A stretch of 64,000 nt of DNA from Hippophae tibetana (taxonomy: Eukaryota > Streptophyta > Magnoliopsida > Rosales > Elaeagnaceae), in the NCBI GenBank assembly GCA_037013495.1, contig JAZDXN010000026.1, positions 3,162,001-3,226,000 on the forward strand, written 5' to 3'. Below the pieces are notes generated by a model that was not told the origin of the DNA, searched no databases, and saw nothing but the letters and a program-made list of their open reading frames with translations. Position numbers and translations under genes: made by a program. Positions 1 to 14,900 of this stretch are shown piece after piece. How positions within the stretch are numbered: the stretch's first letter is position 1; each line of letters opens with the position of its first letter.

Positions 1-2521
1 GTAAATATGAGTTATAACTTTCAAAAGAGATAACTTTTGACTCGGGTATCGAAACCACTATTAATATATATCAAATCGAAGCTCGTATTAAATTACACAG
101 TATTTTTTGGTCCAGCCCAAGAAAATCGTTTTTGTACCCAAATTACATCGTTTACATCACTTAATAGGTGTTTAAAGTTTGTGACGCACCATTTTCATTT
201 TTCTTACTTTTGGTTTAATTCAATAGAGCTATATAGGAGATATTGGTGCGGACCTAGGGCTGTTTCTTTATATTTCCAATCAGTCTCTATTCTTCACAAA
301 AAATAAGAGAAGAGAAAAAAGAAAGAGGATGTCGTTCACATTTTCAAAAACAACAAAACATTTGGTAAATATGAGTTACAGCTTTCAACGGAGATACCTT
401 TTGACTCGGGTATCGAAACCACTATTAATATATATCAAATCAAATCTCCTATTAAATTACACAATATTTTTTGGTCCCGCCAAAGAAAATCGTTTTTGTA
501 CCCAAATTAATTCGTTTACATCACTTAATAGGTGTTTAAATTTTGTGACGCACCATTTTTATTTTTCTTTCTTTTGGTTTAATTCAATAGAGCTATATAG
601 GAGATATTGGTGCCGACCTAGGGTTGTTTCTTTATATTTTCAATCAGTGTCTATTCTTCACAAAAAATAAGAGAAGAGAAAAAGAAAGAGGATGTCTTTC
701 ACATTTTGAAAAACAACAAAACATTTGGTAAATATGAGTTACAGCTTTCAACGGAGATAACTTTTGACTCGGGTATCGAAACCACTATTATTATATATCA
801 AATCGAATCTCTTATTAAATTACACAATATTTTTTGGTACAACATAGGAAAATCGTTTTTGTACCAAAATTACATCATTTACATCACTTAATAGGTTTTT
901 AAAGCCATTTTCATTTTTCTTACTTTTGGTTTAATTCAATAGAGCTATATAGTAGATATTGGTGCCGACCTAGGGCTGTTTCTTTATATTGTCAATCAGT
1001 CTCTATTCTTCACAAAAAATAAGAGAAGAGAAAAAGAAAGAGGATGTCTTTCACATTTTGAAAAACAACAAAACATTTGGTAGATATGAGTTACAACTTT
1101 CAACGGAGAGAACTTTTGACTCAGGTATCGAAACCACAATTATAATATATCAAATCGAAGCTCATTTCAAATTACACAATATGTTTTGGTCCCACCAAGG
1201 AAAATAGTTTTTGTACCAAAATTACATCGTTTACATCACTTACCGTGTGTTTAAAGCTTTTGACGCACCATTTGCATTTTTCTTACTTTTGGTTATATCA
1301 ATAGAGCTATACAAAAGATATTGGTACCGACCTAGGGTTGTTTATTTATATTTCCAATAAGTCTCTATTATTCAATAAAAAATAAGAGAAGAGAAAAAGA
1401 AAGAGTGTGGCGTTCACATTTTCAAAAACAACAAAACATTTGGTAAATATGAGCTACAACTTTCAATGGAGATAACTTTTGACTCGGGTATCGAAACCAC
1501 TATTATTATATATCAAATTGAATCTCTATTAAATTACACAATATTTTTTGGTACAACATAGGAAAATCTTTTTTGTACCAAAATTACATCATTTACATCA
1601 CTTAATATGTTTTTAAAGTTTGTGACGCACCATTTGCATTTTTCTTACGTTTGGTTTAATTCAATAGAGCTATATAGTAGATATTGGTGCCGACCTAGGG
1701 CTGTTTCTTTATATTTTCAATCAGTGTCTATTCTTCACAAAAAATAAGAGAAGAGAAAAAGAAAGAGGATGTCTTTCACATTTTGAAAAACAACAAAACA
1801 TTTGGTAAATATGAGTTACAGCTTTCAACGGAGATAACTTTTGACTCGGGTATCGAAACCACTATTATTATATATCAAATCGAATCTCATATTAAATTAC
1901 ACAATATTTTTTGGTACAACATAGGAAAATCGTTTTTGTACCAAAATTACATCATTTACATCACTTAATAGGTTTTTAAAGCCATTTTCATTTTTCTTAC
2001 TTTTGGTTTAATTCAATAGAGCTATATAGTAGATATTGGTGCCGACCTAGGGCTGTTTCTTTATATTTTCAATCAGTCTCTATTCTTCACAAAAAATAAG
2101 ATAAGAGAAAAAGAAAGAGGATGTCTTTCACATTTTGAAAAACAACAAAAAATTTGGTAGATATGAGTTACAACTTTCAACGGAGATAACTTTTGACTCA
2201 GTTATCGAAACCACTATTATAATATATCAAATCGGAGCTCATTTCAAATTACACAATATTTTTTGGTCCCACCAAGGAAAATAGTTTTTGTACCAAAATT
2301 ACATCGTTTACATCACTTATCGTGTGTTTAAATTTTTGATGCACCAATTTCATTTTTCTTAATTCTGGTTTAATTCAATAGAGGTACACAAGAGATATTG
2401 GTGCCGACCTAGGGTTGTTTATTTATATTTTCAATAAGTCTCTATTATTCAACAAAAAAAATTAGAGAAGAGAAAAGGAAATAGGATGTCGTTCACATTT
2501 TCAAAAACAACAAAACATTTG
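1..2521. repeat. HOR block: heptamer A-B-C-E-F-C-D
   Basis: Seven monomers lie between successive class A starts at 1 and 2522. The order is A, B, a C variant, E (about 1080), F (about 1445), a second C (about 1805) and D (about 2155). The same heptamer order returns at 4330, so the two copies are homologous HOR units separated by a pentamer. The window begins exactly at a monomer start by my phase, so the array very likely extends to the left. Confidence 0.85.
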
Positions 2522-4329
2522 GTAAATATGAGTTATAACTTTCAAAAGAGATAACTTTTGACTCGGGTATCGAAACCACTATTAATATATATCAAATCGA
2601 AGCTCGTATTAAATTACACAGTATTTTTTGGTCCAGCCCAAGAAAATCGTTTTTGTACCCAAATTACATCGTTTACATCACTTAATAGGTGTTTAAAGGT
2701 TGTGACGCACCATTTTCATTTTTCTTACTTTTGGTTTAATTCAATAGAGCTATATAGGAGATATTGGTGCGGACCTAGGGCTGTTTCTTTATATTTCCAA
2801 TCAGTCTCTATTCTTCACAAAAAATAAGAGAAGAGAAAAAAGAAAGAGGATGTCGTTCACATTTTCAAAAACAACAAAACATTTGGTAAATATGAGTTAC
2901 AGCTTTCAACGGAGATACCTTTTGACTCGGGTATCGAAACCACTATTAATATATATCAAATCAAATCTCCTATTAAATTACACAATATTTTTTGGTCCCC
3001 CCAACGAAAATCGTTTTTGTACCCAAATTAATTCGTTTACATCACTTAATAGGTGTTTAAATTTTGTGACGCACCATTTTTATTTTTCTTTCTTTTGGTT
3101 TAATTCAATAGAGCTATATAGGAGATATTGGTGCCGACCTAGGGTTGTTTCTTTATATTTTCAATGAGTGTCTATTCTTCACAAAAAATAAGAGAAGAGA
3201 AAAAGAAAGAGGATGTCTTTCACATTTTGAAAAACAACAAAACATTTGGTAAATATGAGTTACAGCTTTCAACGGAGATAACTTTTGACTCGGGTATCGA
3301 AACCACTATTATTATATATCAAATCGAATCTCTTATTAAATTACACAATATTTTTTGGTACAACATAGGAAAATCGTTTTTGTACCAAAATTACATCATT
3401 TACATCACTTAATAGGTTTTTAAAGTTTGTGACGCACCATTTGCATTTTTCTTACGTTTGGTTTAATTCAATAGAGCTATATAGTAGATATTGGTGCCGA
3501 CCTAGGGCTGTTTCTTTATATTTTCAATCATTGTCTATTCTTCACAAAAAATAAGAGAAGAGAAAAAGAAAGAGGATGTCTTTCACATTTTGAAAAACAA
3601 CAAAACATTTGGTAAATATGAGTTACAGCTTTCAACGGAGATAACTTTTGACTCGGGTATCGAAACCACTATTATTATATATCAAATCGAATCTCATATT
3701 AAATTACACAATATTTTTTGGTACAACATAGGAAAATCGTTTTTGTACCAAAATTACATCATTTACATCACTTAATAGGTTTTTAAAGCCATTTTCATTT
3801 TTCTTACTTTTGGTTTAATTCAATAGAGCTATATAGTAGATATTGGTGCCGACCTAGGGCTGTTTCTTTATATTTTCAATCAGTCTCTATTCTTCACAAA
3901 AAATAAGAGAAGAGAAAAAGAAAGAGGATGTCTTTCACATTTTGAAAAACAACAAAACATTTGGTTGATATGAGTTACAACTTTCAACGGAGATAACTTT
4001 TGACTCAGTTATCGAAACCACTATTATAATATATCAAATCGGAGCTCATTTCAAATTAAACAATATTTTTTGGTCCCACCAAGGAAAATAGTTTTTGTAC
4101 CAAAATTACATCGTTTACATCACTTATCGTGTGTTTAAAGTTTTTGACGCACCATTTTCATTTTTCTTAATTCTGGTTTAATTCAATAGAGGTATACAAG
4201 AGATATTGGTGCCGACCTAGGGTTGTTTATTTATATTTTCAATAAGTCTCTATTATTCAACAAAAAAAATTAGAGAAGAGAAAAGGAAATAGGATGTCGT
4301 TCACATTTTCAAAAACAACAAAACATTTG
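2522..4329. repeat. HOR block: pentamer A-B-C/F-C-D (1808 bp)
   Basis: This unit is shorter than the flanking heptamers by two monomers. The third monomer begins like class C (about 3250) but ends like class F: TTTGTGACGCACC followed by TTACGTTTGG near 3424-3460. That is the expected product of a C x F exchange that removes the C-E interval. Confidence 0.8.
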
Positions 4330-6851
4330 GTAAATATGAGTTATAACTTTCAAAAGAGATAACTTTTGACTCGGGTATCGAAACCACTATTAATATATAT
4401 CAAATCGAAGCTCGTATTAAATTACACAGTATTTTTTGGTCCAGCCCAAGAAAATCGTTTTTGTACCCAAATTACATCGTTTACATCACTTAATAGGTGT
4501 TTAAAGTTTGTGACGCACCATTTTCATTTTTCTTACTTTTGGTTTAATTCAATAGAGCTATATAGGAGATATTGGTGCGGACCTAGGGCTGTTTCTTTAT
4601 ATTTCCAATCAGTCTCTATTCTTCACAAAAAATAAGAGAAGAGAAAAAAGAAAGAGGATGTCGTTCACATTTTCAAAAACAACAAAACATTTGGTAAATA
4701 TGAGTTACAGCTTTCAACGGAGATACCTTTTGACTCGGGTATCGAAACCACTATTAATATATATCAAATCAAATCTCCTATTAAATTACACAATATTTTT
4801 TGGTCCCACCAAAGAAAATCGTTTTGTACCCAAATTAATTCGTTTACATCACTTAATAGGTGTTTAAATTTTGTGACGCACCATTTTTATTTTTCTTACT
4901 TTTGGTTTAATTCAAAAGAGCTATATAGAAGATATTGGTGCCGACCTAGGGTTGTTTCTTTATATTTTCAATGAGTGTCTATTCTTCACAAAAAATAAGA
5001 GAAGAGAAAAAGAAAGAGGATGTCTTTCACATTTTGAAAAACAACAAAACATTTGGTAAATATGAGTTACAGCTTTCAACGGAGATAACTTTTGACTCGG
5101 GTATCGAAACCACTATTATTATATATCAAATCGAATCTCTTATTAAATTACACAATATTTTTTGGTACAACATAGGAAAATCGTTTTTGTACCAAAATTA
5201 CATCATTTACATCACTTAATAGGTTTTTAAAGCCATTTTAATTTTTCTTACTTTTGGTTTAATTCAATAGAGCTATATAGTAGATATTGGTGCCGACCTA
5301 GGGCTGTTTCTTTATATTTTCAATCAGTCTCTATTCTTCACAAAAAATAAGAGAAGAGAAAAAGAAAGAGGATGTCTTTCACATTTTGAAAAACAACAAA
5401 ACATTTGGTAGATATGAGTTACAACTTTCAACGGAGAGAACTTTTGACTCAGGTATCGAAACCGCAATTATAATATATCAAATCGAAGCTCATTTCAAAT
5501 TACACAATATGTTTTGGTCCCACCAAGGAAAATAGTTTTTGTACCAAAATTACATCGTTTACATCACTTACCGTGTGTTTAAAGCTTTTGACGCACCATT
5601 TGCATTTTTCTTACTTTTGGTTATATCAATAGAGCTATACAAAAGATATTGGTAACGACCTAGGGTTGTTTATTTATATTTCCAATAAGTCTCTATTATT
5701 CAATAAAAAAATAAGAGAAGAGAAAAAGAAAGAGTGTGGCGTTCACATTTTCAAAAACAACAAAACATTTGGTAAATATGAGCTACAACTTTCAATGGAG
5801 ATAACTTTTGACTCGGGTATCGAAACCACTATTATTATATATCAAATTGAATCTCTATTAAATTACACAATATTTTTTGGTACAACATAGGAAAATCTTT
5901 TTTGTACCAAAATTACATCATTTACATCACTTAATAGGTTTTTAAAGTTTGTGACGCACCATTTGCATTTTTCTTACGTTTGGTTTAATTCAATAGAGCT
6001 ATATAGTAGATATTGGTGCCGACCTAGGGCTGTTTCTTTATATTTTCAATCATTGTCTATTCTTCACAAAAAATAAGAGAAGAGAAAAAGAAAGAGGATG
6101 TCTTTCACATTTTGAAAAACAACAAAACATTTGGTAAATATGAGTTACAGCTTTCAACGGAGATAACTTTTGACTCGGGTATCGAAACCACTATTATTAT
6201 ATATCAAATCGAATCTCATATTAAATTACACAATATTTTTTGGTACAACATAGGAAAATCGTTTTTGTACCAAAATTACATCATTTACATCACTTAATAG
6301 GTTTTTAAAGCCATTTTCATTTTTCTTACTTTTGGTTTAATTCAATAGAGCTATATAGTAGATATTGGTGCCGACCTAGGGCTGTTTCTTTATATTTTCA
6401 ATCAGTCTCTATTCTTCACAAAAAATAAGAGAAGAGAAAAAGAAAGAGGATGTCTTTCACATTTTGAAAAACAACAAAACATTTGGTAGATATGAGTTAC
6501 AACTTTCAACGGAGATAACTTTTGACTCAGTTATCGAAACCACTATTATAATATATCAAATCGGAGCTCATTTCAAATTACACAATATTTTTTGGTCCCA
6601 CCAAGGAAAATAGTTTTTGTACCAAAATATCATCGTTTACATCACTTATCGTGTGTTTAAAGTTTTTGACGCACCATTTTCATTTTTCTTAATTCTGGTT
6701 TAATTCAATAGAGGTATACAAGAGATATTGGTGCCGACCTAGGGTTGTTTATTTATATTTTCAATAAGTCTCTATTATTCAACAAAAAAAATTAGAGAAG
6801 AGAAAAGGAAATAGGATGTCGTTCACATTTTCAAAAACAACAAAACATTTG
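4330..6851. repeat. HOR block: heptamer A-B-C-E-F-C-D (2522 bp)
   Basis: Same monomer order as 1-2521, with one net extra base. Its class B monomer has lost one T (CGTTTTGTACCC near 4819), a variant that recurs in class B monomers near 29735 and 38413. Confidence 0.83.
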
Positions 6852-9739
6852 GTAAATATGAGTTATAACTTTCAAAAGAGATAACTTTTGACTCGGGTAT
6901 CGAAACCACTATTAATATATATCAAATCGAAGCTCGTATTAAATTACACAGTATTTTTTTGGTCCAGCCCAAGAAAATCGTTTTTGTACCCAAATTACAT
7001 CCTTTACATCACTTAATAGGTGTTTAAAGTTTGTGACGCACCATTTTCATTTTTCTTACTTTTGGTTTAATTCAATAGAGCTATATAGGAGATATTGGTG
7101 CGGACCTAGGGCTGTTTCTTTATATTTCCAATCAGTCTCTATTCTTCAAAAAAAATAAGAGAAGAGAAAAAAGAAAGAGGATGTCGTTCACATTTTCAAA
7201 AACAACAAAACATTTGGTAAATATGAGTTACAGCTTTCAACGGAGATACCTTTTGACTCGGGTATCGAAACCACTATTAATATATATCAAATCAAATCTC
7301 CTATTAAATTACACAATATTTTTTGGTCCCGCCAAAGAAAATCGTTTTTGTACCCAAATTAATTCGTTTACATCACTTAATAGGTGTTTAAATTTTGTGA
7401 CGCACCATTTTTATTTTTCTTTCTTTTGGTTTAATTCAATAGAGCTATATAGGAGATATTGGTGCCGACCTAGGGTTGTTTCTTTATATTTTCAATCAGT
7501 GTCTATTCTTCACAAAAAATAAGAGAAGAGAAAAAGAAAGAGGATGTCTTTCACATTTTGAAAAACAACAAAACATTTGGTAAATATGAGTTACAGCTTT
7601 CAACGGAGATAACTTTTGACTCGGGTATCGAAACCACTATTATTATATATCAAATCGAATCTCTTATTAAATTACACAATATTTTTTGGTACAACATAGG
7701 AAAATCGTTTTTGTACCAAAATTACATCATTTACATCACTTAATAGGTTTTTAAAGCCATTTTCATTTTTCTTACTTTTGGTTTAATTCAATAGAGCTAT
7801 ATAGTAGATATTGGTGCCGACCTAGGGCTGTTTCTTTATATTTTCAATCAGTCTCTATTCTTCACAAAAAATAAGAGAAGAGAAAAAGAAAGAGGATGTC
7901 TTTCACATTTTGAAAAACAACAAAACATTTGGTAGATATGAGTTACAACTTTCAACGGAGATAACTTTTGACTCAATTATCGAAACCACTATTATAATAT
8001 ATCAAATCGGAGCTCATTTCAAATTACACAATATTTTTTGGTCCCACCAAGGAAAATAGTTTTTGTACCAAAATTACATCGTTTACATCACTTATCGTGT
8101 GCTTAAAGTTTTTGACGCACCATTTTCATTTTTCTTAATTCTGGTTTAATTCAATAGAGCTATACAAGAGATATTGGTGCCGACCTAGGGTTGTTTATTT
8201 ATATTTCCAATAAGTCTCTATTATTCAATAAAAAATAAGAGAAGAGAAAAAGAAAGAGTGTGGCGTTCACATTTTCAAAAACAACAAAACATTTGGTAAA
8301 TATGAGCTACAACTTTCAATGGAGATAACTTTTGACTCGGGTATCGAAACCACTATTATTATATATCAAATTGAATCTCTATTAAATTACACAATATTTT
8401 TTGGTACAACATAGGAAAAACTTTTTTGTACCAAAATTACATCATTTACATCACTTAATAGGTTTTTAAAGTTTGTGACGCACCATTTGCATTTTTCTTA
8501 CGTTTGGTTTAATTCAATAGAGCTATATAGTATATATTGGTGCCGACCTAGGGCTGTTTTTTTATATTTTCAATCAGTCTCTATTCTTCACAAAAAAAAA
8601 GAGAAGAGAAAAAGAAAGAGGATGCCGTTCCCATTTTCAAAAACAACAAAACATTTGGTAAATATGAGTTACAGCTTTCAACGGAGATAACTTTTGACTC
8701 GGGTATCGAAACCACTATTATAATATATCAAATTGGATCTCGTTTTAAATTACACAATATGGTTTGGTCGCACCGAGGAAAATCATTTTTGTACCCAAAT
8801 TACATCGTTTACTTAACTTACCGAGGGTTTAAAGTTTTTCACGCACCATTTTCATTTTACTTAGTTCTAGTTTAATTCAATAGAGCTATAAAGGAGATAT
8901 TGGTGCCAACCTAGGGTTGTTTCTTTATATTTTGAATAAGTCTCTATTTTTTCAAGAAAAAAAATAAGAGAATAGAAAAAAAAGAGGATGTCGTTCACAT
9001 TTTGAAAAACAACAAAACATTTGGTAAATATGAGTTACAGCTTTCAACAGAGATAACTTTTGACTCGGGTATCGAAACCACTCTTATTATATATCAAATC
9101 GAATCTCGTATTAAATTACACAATATTTTTTGGTACAACATAGGAAAATCGTTTTTGTACCAAAATTACATCATTTACATCACTTAATAGGTTTTTAAAG
9201 CCATTTTCATTTTTCTTACTTTTGGTTTAATTCAATAGAGCTATATAGTAGATATTGGTGCCGACCTAGGGCTGTTTCTTTATATTTTCAATCAGTCTCT
9301 ATTCTTCACAAAAAATAAGAGAAGAGAAAAAGAAAGAGGATGTCTTTCACATTTTGAAAAACAACAAAACATTTGGTAGATATGAGTTACAACTTTCAAC
9401 GGAGATAACTTTTGACTCAGTTATCGAAACCACTATTATAATATATCAAATCGGAGCTCATTTCAAATTACACAATATTTTTGGGCCCACCAAGGAAAAT
9501 AGTTTTTGTACCAAAATTACATCGTTTACATCACTTATCGTGTGTTTAAAGTTTTTGACGCACCATTTTCATTTTTCTTAATTCTGGTTTAATTCCATAG
9601 AGCTATACAAGAGATATTGGTGCCGACCTAGGGTTGTTTCTTTATATTTTCAATAAGTCTCTATTATTCAACAAAAAAAATTAGAGAAGAGAAAAGGAAA
9701 TAGGATGTCGTTCACATTTTCAAAAAAACAAAACATTTG
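6852..9739. repeat. HOR block: octamer A-B-C-D-F-G-C-D, copy 1 (2888 bp)
   Basis: Eight monomers between class A starts at 6852 and 9740. This is the first appearance of class G (about 8665-9020), with TTTGGTCGCACCG and a CCAACCTAGGG variant of the usual CCGACCTAGGG. The class A monomer carries one extra T in its T-run (about 6952). The next octamer repeats the same order. Confidence 0.85.
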
Positions 9740-12626
9740 GTAAATATGAGTTATAACTTTCAAAAGAGATAACTTTTGACTCGGGTATCGAAACCACTAT
9801 TAATATATATCAAATCGAAGCTCGTATTAAATTACACAGTATTTTTTGGTCCAGCCCAAGAAAATCGTTTTTGTACCCAAATTACATCGTTTACATCACT
9901 TAATAGGTGTTTAAAGTTTGTGACGCACCATTTTCATTTTTCTTACTTTTGGTTTAATTCAATAGAGCTATATAGGAGATATTGGTGCGGACCTAGGGCT
10001 GTTTCTTTATATTTCCAATCAGTCTCTATTCTTCACAAAAAATAAGAGAAGAGAAAAAAGAAAGAGGATGTCGTTCACATTTTCAAAAACAACAAAACAT
10101 TTGGTAAATATGAGTTACAGCTTTCAACGGAGATACCTTTTGACTCGGGTATCGAAACCACTATTAATATATATCAAATCAAATCTCCTATTAAATTACA
10201 CAATATTTTTTGGTCCCGCCAAAGAAAATCGTTTTTGTACCCAAATTAATTCGTTTACATCACTTAATAGGTGTTTAAATTTTGTGACGCACCATTTTTA
10301 TTTTTCTTACTTTTGGTTTAATTCAATAGAGCTATATAGGAGATATTGGTGCCGACCTAGGGTTGTTTCTTTATATTTTCAATCAGTGTCTATTCTTCAC
10401 AAAAAATAAGAGAAGAGAAAAAGAAAGAGGATGTCTTTCACATTTTGAAAAACAACAAAACATTTGGTAAATATGAGTTACAGCTTTCAACGGAGATAAC
10501 TTTTGACTCGGGTATCGAAACCACTATTATTATATATCAAATCGAATCTCTTATTAAATTACACAATATTTTTTGGTACAACATAGGAAAATCGTTTTTG
10601 TACCAAAATTACATCATTTACATCACTTAATAGGTTTTTAAAGCCATTTTCATTTTTCTTACTTTTGGTTTAATTCAATAGAGCTATATAGTAGATATTG
10701 GTGCCGACCTAGGGCTGTTTCTTTATATTTTCAATCAGTCTCTATTCTTCACAAAAAATAAGAGAAGAGAAAAAGAAAGAGGATGTCTTTCACATTTTGA
10801 AAAACAACAAAACATTTGGTAGATATGAGTTACAACTTTCAACGGAGATAACTTTTGACTCAGTTATCGAAACCACTATTATAATATATCAAATCGGAGC
10901 TCATTTCAAATTACACAATATTTTTTGGTCCCACCAAGGAAAATAGTTTTTGTACCAAAATTACATCGTTTACATCACTTATCGTGTGCTTAAAGTTTTT
11001 GACGCACCATTTTCATTTTTCTTAATTCTGGTTTAATTCAATAGAGCTATACAAGAGATATTGGTGCCGACCTAGGGTTGTTTATTTATATTTCCAATAA
11101 GTCTCTATTATTCAATAAAAAATAAGAGAAGAGAAAAAGAAAGAGTGTGGCGTTCACATTTTCAAAAACAACAAAACATTTGGTAAATATGAGCTACAAC
11201 TTTCAATGGAGATAACTTTTGACTCGGGTATCGAAACCACTATTATTATATATCAAATTGAATCTCTATTAAATTACACAATATTTTTTGGTACAACATA
11301 GGAAAAACTTTTTTGTACCAAAATTACATCATTTACATCACTTAATAGGTTTTTAAAGTTTGTGACGCACCATTTGCATTTTTCTTACGTTTGGTTTAAT
11401 TCAATAGAGCTATATAGTATATATTGGTGCCGACCTAGGGCTGTTTTTTTATATTTTCAATCAGTCTCTATTCTTCACAAAAAAAAAGAGAAGAGAAAAA
11501 GAAAGAGGATGCCGTTCCCATTTTCAAAAACAACAAAACATTTGGTAAATATGAGTTACAGCTTTCAACGGAGATAACTTTTGACTCGGGTATCGAAACC
11601 ACTATTATAATATATCAAATTGGATCTCGTTTTAAATTACACAATATGGTTTGGTCGCACCGAGGAAAATCATTTTTGTACCCAAATTACATCGTTTACT
11701 TAACTTACCGAGGGTTTAAAGTTTTTCACGCACCATTTTCATTTTACTTAGTTCTAGTTTAATTCAATAGAGCTATAAAGGAGATATTGGTGCCAACCTA
11801 GGGTTGTTTCTTTATATTTTGAATAAGTCTCTATTTTTTCAAGAAAAAAAATAAGAGAATAGAAAAAAAAGAGGATGTCGTTCACATTTTGAAAAACAAC
11901 AAAACATTTGGTAAATATGAGTTACAGCTTTCAACAGAGATAACTTTTGACTCGGGTATCGAAACCACTCTTATTATATATCAAATCGAATCTCGTATTA
12001 AATTACACAATATTTTTTGGTACAACATAGGAAAATCGTTTTTGTACCAAAATTACATCATTTACATCACTTAATAGGTTTTTAAAGCCATTTTCATTTT
12101 TCTTACTTTTGGTTTAATTCAATAGAGCTATATAGTAGATATTGGTGCCGACCTAGGGCTGTTTCTTTATATTTTCAATCAGTCTCTATTCTTCACAAAA
12201 AATAAGAGAAGAGAAAAAGAAAGAGGATGTCTTTCACATTTTGAAAAACAACAAAACATTTGGTAGATATGAGTTACAACTTTCAACGGAGATAACTTTT
12301 GACTCAGTTATCGAAACCACTATTATAATATATCAAATCGGAGCTCATTTCAAATTACACAATATTTTTGGGCCCACCAAGGAAAATAGTTTTTGTACCA
12401 AAATTACATCGTTTACATCACTTATCGTGTGTTTAAAGTTTTTGACGCACCATTTTCATTTTTCTTAATTCTGGTTTAATTCAATAGAGCTATACAAGAG
12501 ATATTGGTGCCGACCTAGGGTTGTTTCTTTATATTTTCAATAAGTCTCTATTATTCAACAAAAAAAATTAGAGAAGAGAAAAGGAAATAGGATGTCGTTC
12601 ACATTTTCAAAAAAACAAAACATTTG
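9740..12626. repeat. HOR block: octamer A-B-C-D-F-G-C-D, copy 2 (2887 bp)
   Basis: Equivalent positions in this copy and the previous octamer are 2887 bp apart (8475 to 11362, 9002 to 11889, 9354 to 12241). They share private variants such as TAGTATATATTGG in class F and GGGCCCACC in the last D, so this is a direct tandem duplication of a 2.89-kb unit. Confidence 0.87.
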
Positions 12627-14729
12627 GTAAATATGAGTTATAACTTTCAAAAGAGATAACTTTTGACTCGGGTATCGAAACCACTATTAATATATATCAA
12701 ATCGAAGCTCGTATTAAATTACACAGTATTTTTTGGTCCAGCCCAAGAAAATCGTTTTTGTACCCAAATTACATCGTTTACATCACTTAATAGGTGTTTA
12801 AAGTTTGTGACGCACCATTTTCATTTTTCTTACTTTTGGTTTAATTCAATAGAGCTATATAGGAGATATTGGTGCGGACCTAGGGCTGTTTCTTTATATT
12901 TCCAATCAGTCTCTATTCTTCACAAAAAATAAGAGAAGAGAAAAAAGAAAGAGGATGTCGTTCACATTTTCAAAAACAACAAAACATTTGGTAAATATGA
13001 GTTACAGCTTTCAACGGAGATACCTTTTGACTCGGGTATCGAAACCACTATTAATATATATCAAATCAAATCTCCTATTAAATTACACAATATTTTTTGG
13101 TCCCGCCAAAGAAAATCGTTTTTGTACCCAAATTAATTCGTTTACATCACTTAATAGGTGTTTAAATTTTGTGACGCACCATTTTTATTTTTCTTACTTT
13201 TGGTTTAATTCAATAGAGCTATATAGGAGATATTGGTGCCGACCTAGGGTTGTTTCTTTATATTTTCAATCAGTGTCTATTCTTCACAAAAAATAAGAGA
13301 AGAGAAAAAGAAAGAGGATGTCTTTCACATTTTGAAAAACAACAAAACATTTGGTAAATATGAGTTACAGCTTTCAACGGAGATAACTTTTGACTCGGGT
13401 ATCGAAACCACTATTATTATATATCAAATCGAATCTCACATTAAATTACACAATATTTTTTGGTACAACATAGGAAAATCGTTTTTGTACCAAAATTACA
13501 TCATTTACATCAATTAATAGGTTTTTAAAGCCATTTTCATTTTTCTTACTTTTGGTTTAATTCAATAGAGCTATATAGTAGATATTGGTGCCGACCTAGG
13601 GCTGTTTCTTTATATTTTCAATCAGTCTCTATTCTTCACAAAAAATAAGAGAAGAGAAAAAGAAAGAGGATGTCTTTCACATTTTGAAAAACAACAAAAC
13701 ATTTGGTAGATATGAGTTACAACTTTCAACGGAGATAACTTTTGACTCAGTTATCGAAACCACTATTATAATATATCAAATCGGAGCTCATTTCAAATTA
13801 CACAATATTTTTGGGCCCACCAAGGAAAATAGTTTTTGTACCAAAATTACATCGTTTACATCACTTATCGTGTGTTTAAAGTTTTTGACGCACCATTTTC
13901 ATTTTTCTTAATTCTGGTTTAATTCAATAGAGCTATACAAGAGATATTGGTGCCGACCTAGGGTTGTTTCTTTATATTTTCAATAAGTCTCTATTATTCA
14001 ACAAAAAAAATTAGAGAAGAGAAAAGGAAATAGGATGTCGTTCACATTTTCAAAAAAACAAAACATTTGGTAAATATGAGTTATAACTTTCAAAAGAGAT
14101 AACTTTTGACTCGGGTATCGAAACCACTATTAATATATATCAAATCGAAGCTCGTATTAAATTACACAGTATTTTTTGGTCCAGCCCAAGAAAATCGTTT
14201 TTGTACCCAAATTACATCGTTTACATCACTTAATAGGTGTTTAAAGTTTGTGACGCACCATTTTCATTTTTCTTACTTTTGGTTTAATTCAATAGAGCTA
14301 TATAGGAGATATTGGTGCGGACCTAGGGCTGTTTCTTTATATTTCCAATCAGTCTCTATTCTTCACAAAAAATAAGAGAAGAGAAAAAAGAAAGAGGATG
14401 TCGTTCACATTTTCAAAAACAACAAAACATTTGGTAAATATGAGTTACAGCTTTCAACGGAGATACCTTTTGACTCGGGTATCGAAACCACTATTAATAT
14501 ATATCAAATCAAATCTCCTATTAAATTACACAATATTTTTTGGTCCCGCCAAAGAAAATCGTTTTTGTACCCAAATTAATTCGTTTACATCACTTAATAG
14601 GTGTTTAAATTTTGTGACGCACCATTTTTATTTTTCTTACTTTTGGTTTAATTCAATAGAGCTATATAGGAGATATTGGTGCCGACCTAGGGTTGTTTCT
14701 TTATATTTTCAATCAGTGTCTATTCTTCA

Positions 14730-14761
14730 CAAAAAATAAGAGAAGAGAAAAAGAAAGAGGA
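14730..14761 (+). repeat. Purine tract repeated once per monomer, example copy
   Basis: Each monomer has an almost pure A/G tract of about 30 nt (AAAAAATAAGAGAAGAG followed by AAAAAGAAAGAGGA) with only one T. Class D has a version with GGAAATAGG and class G a shorter A-rich one. Its length varies between monomers, and this accounts for much of the monomer length variation. Confidence 0.75.
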
Positions 14762-14900
14762 TGTCTTTCACATTTTGAAAAACAACAAAACATTTGGTAA
14801 ATATGAGTTACAGCTTTCAACGGAGATAACTTTTGACTCGGGTATCGAAACCACTATTATTATATATCAAATCGAATCTCATATTAAATTACACAATATT

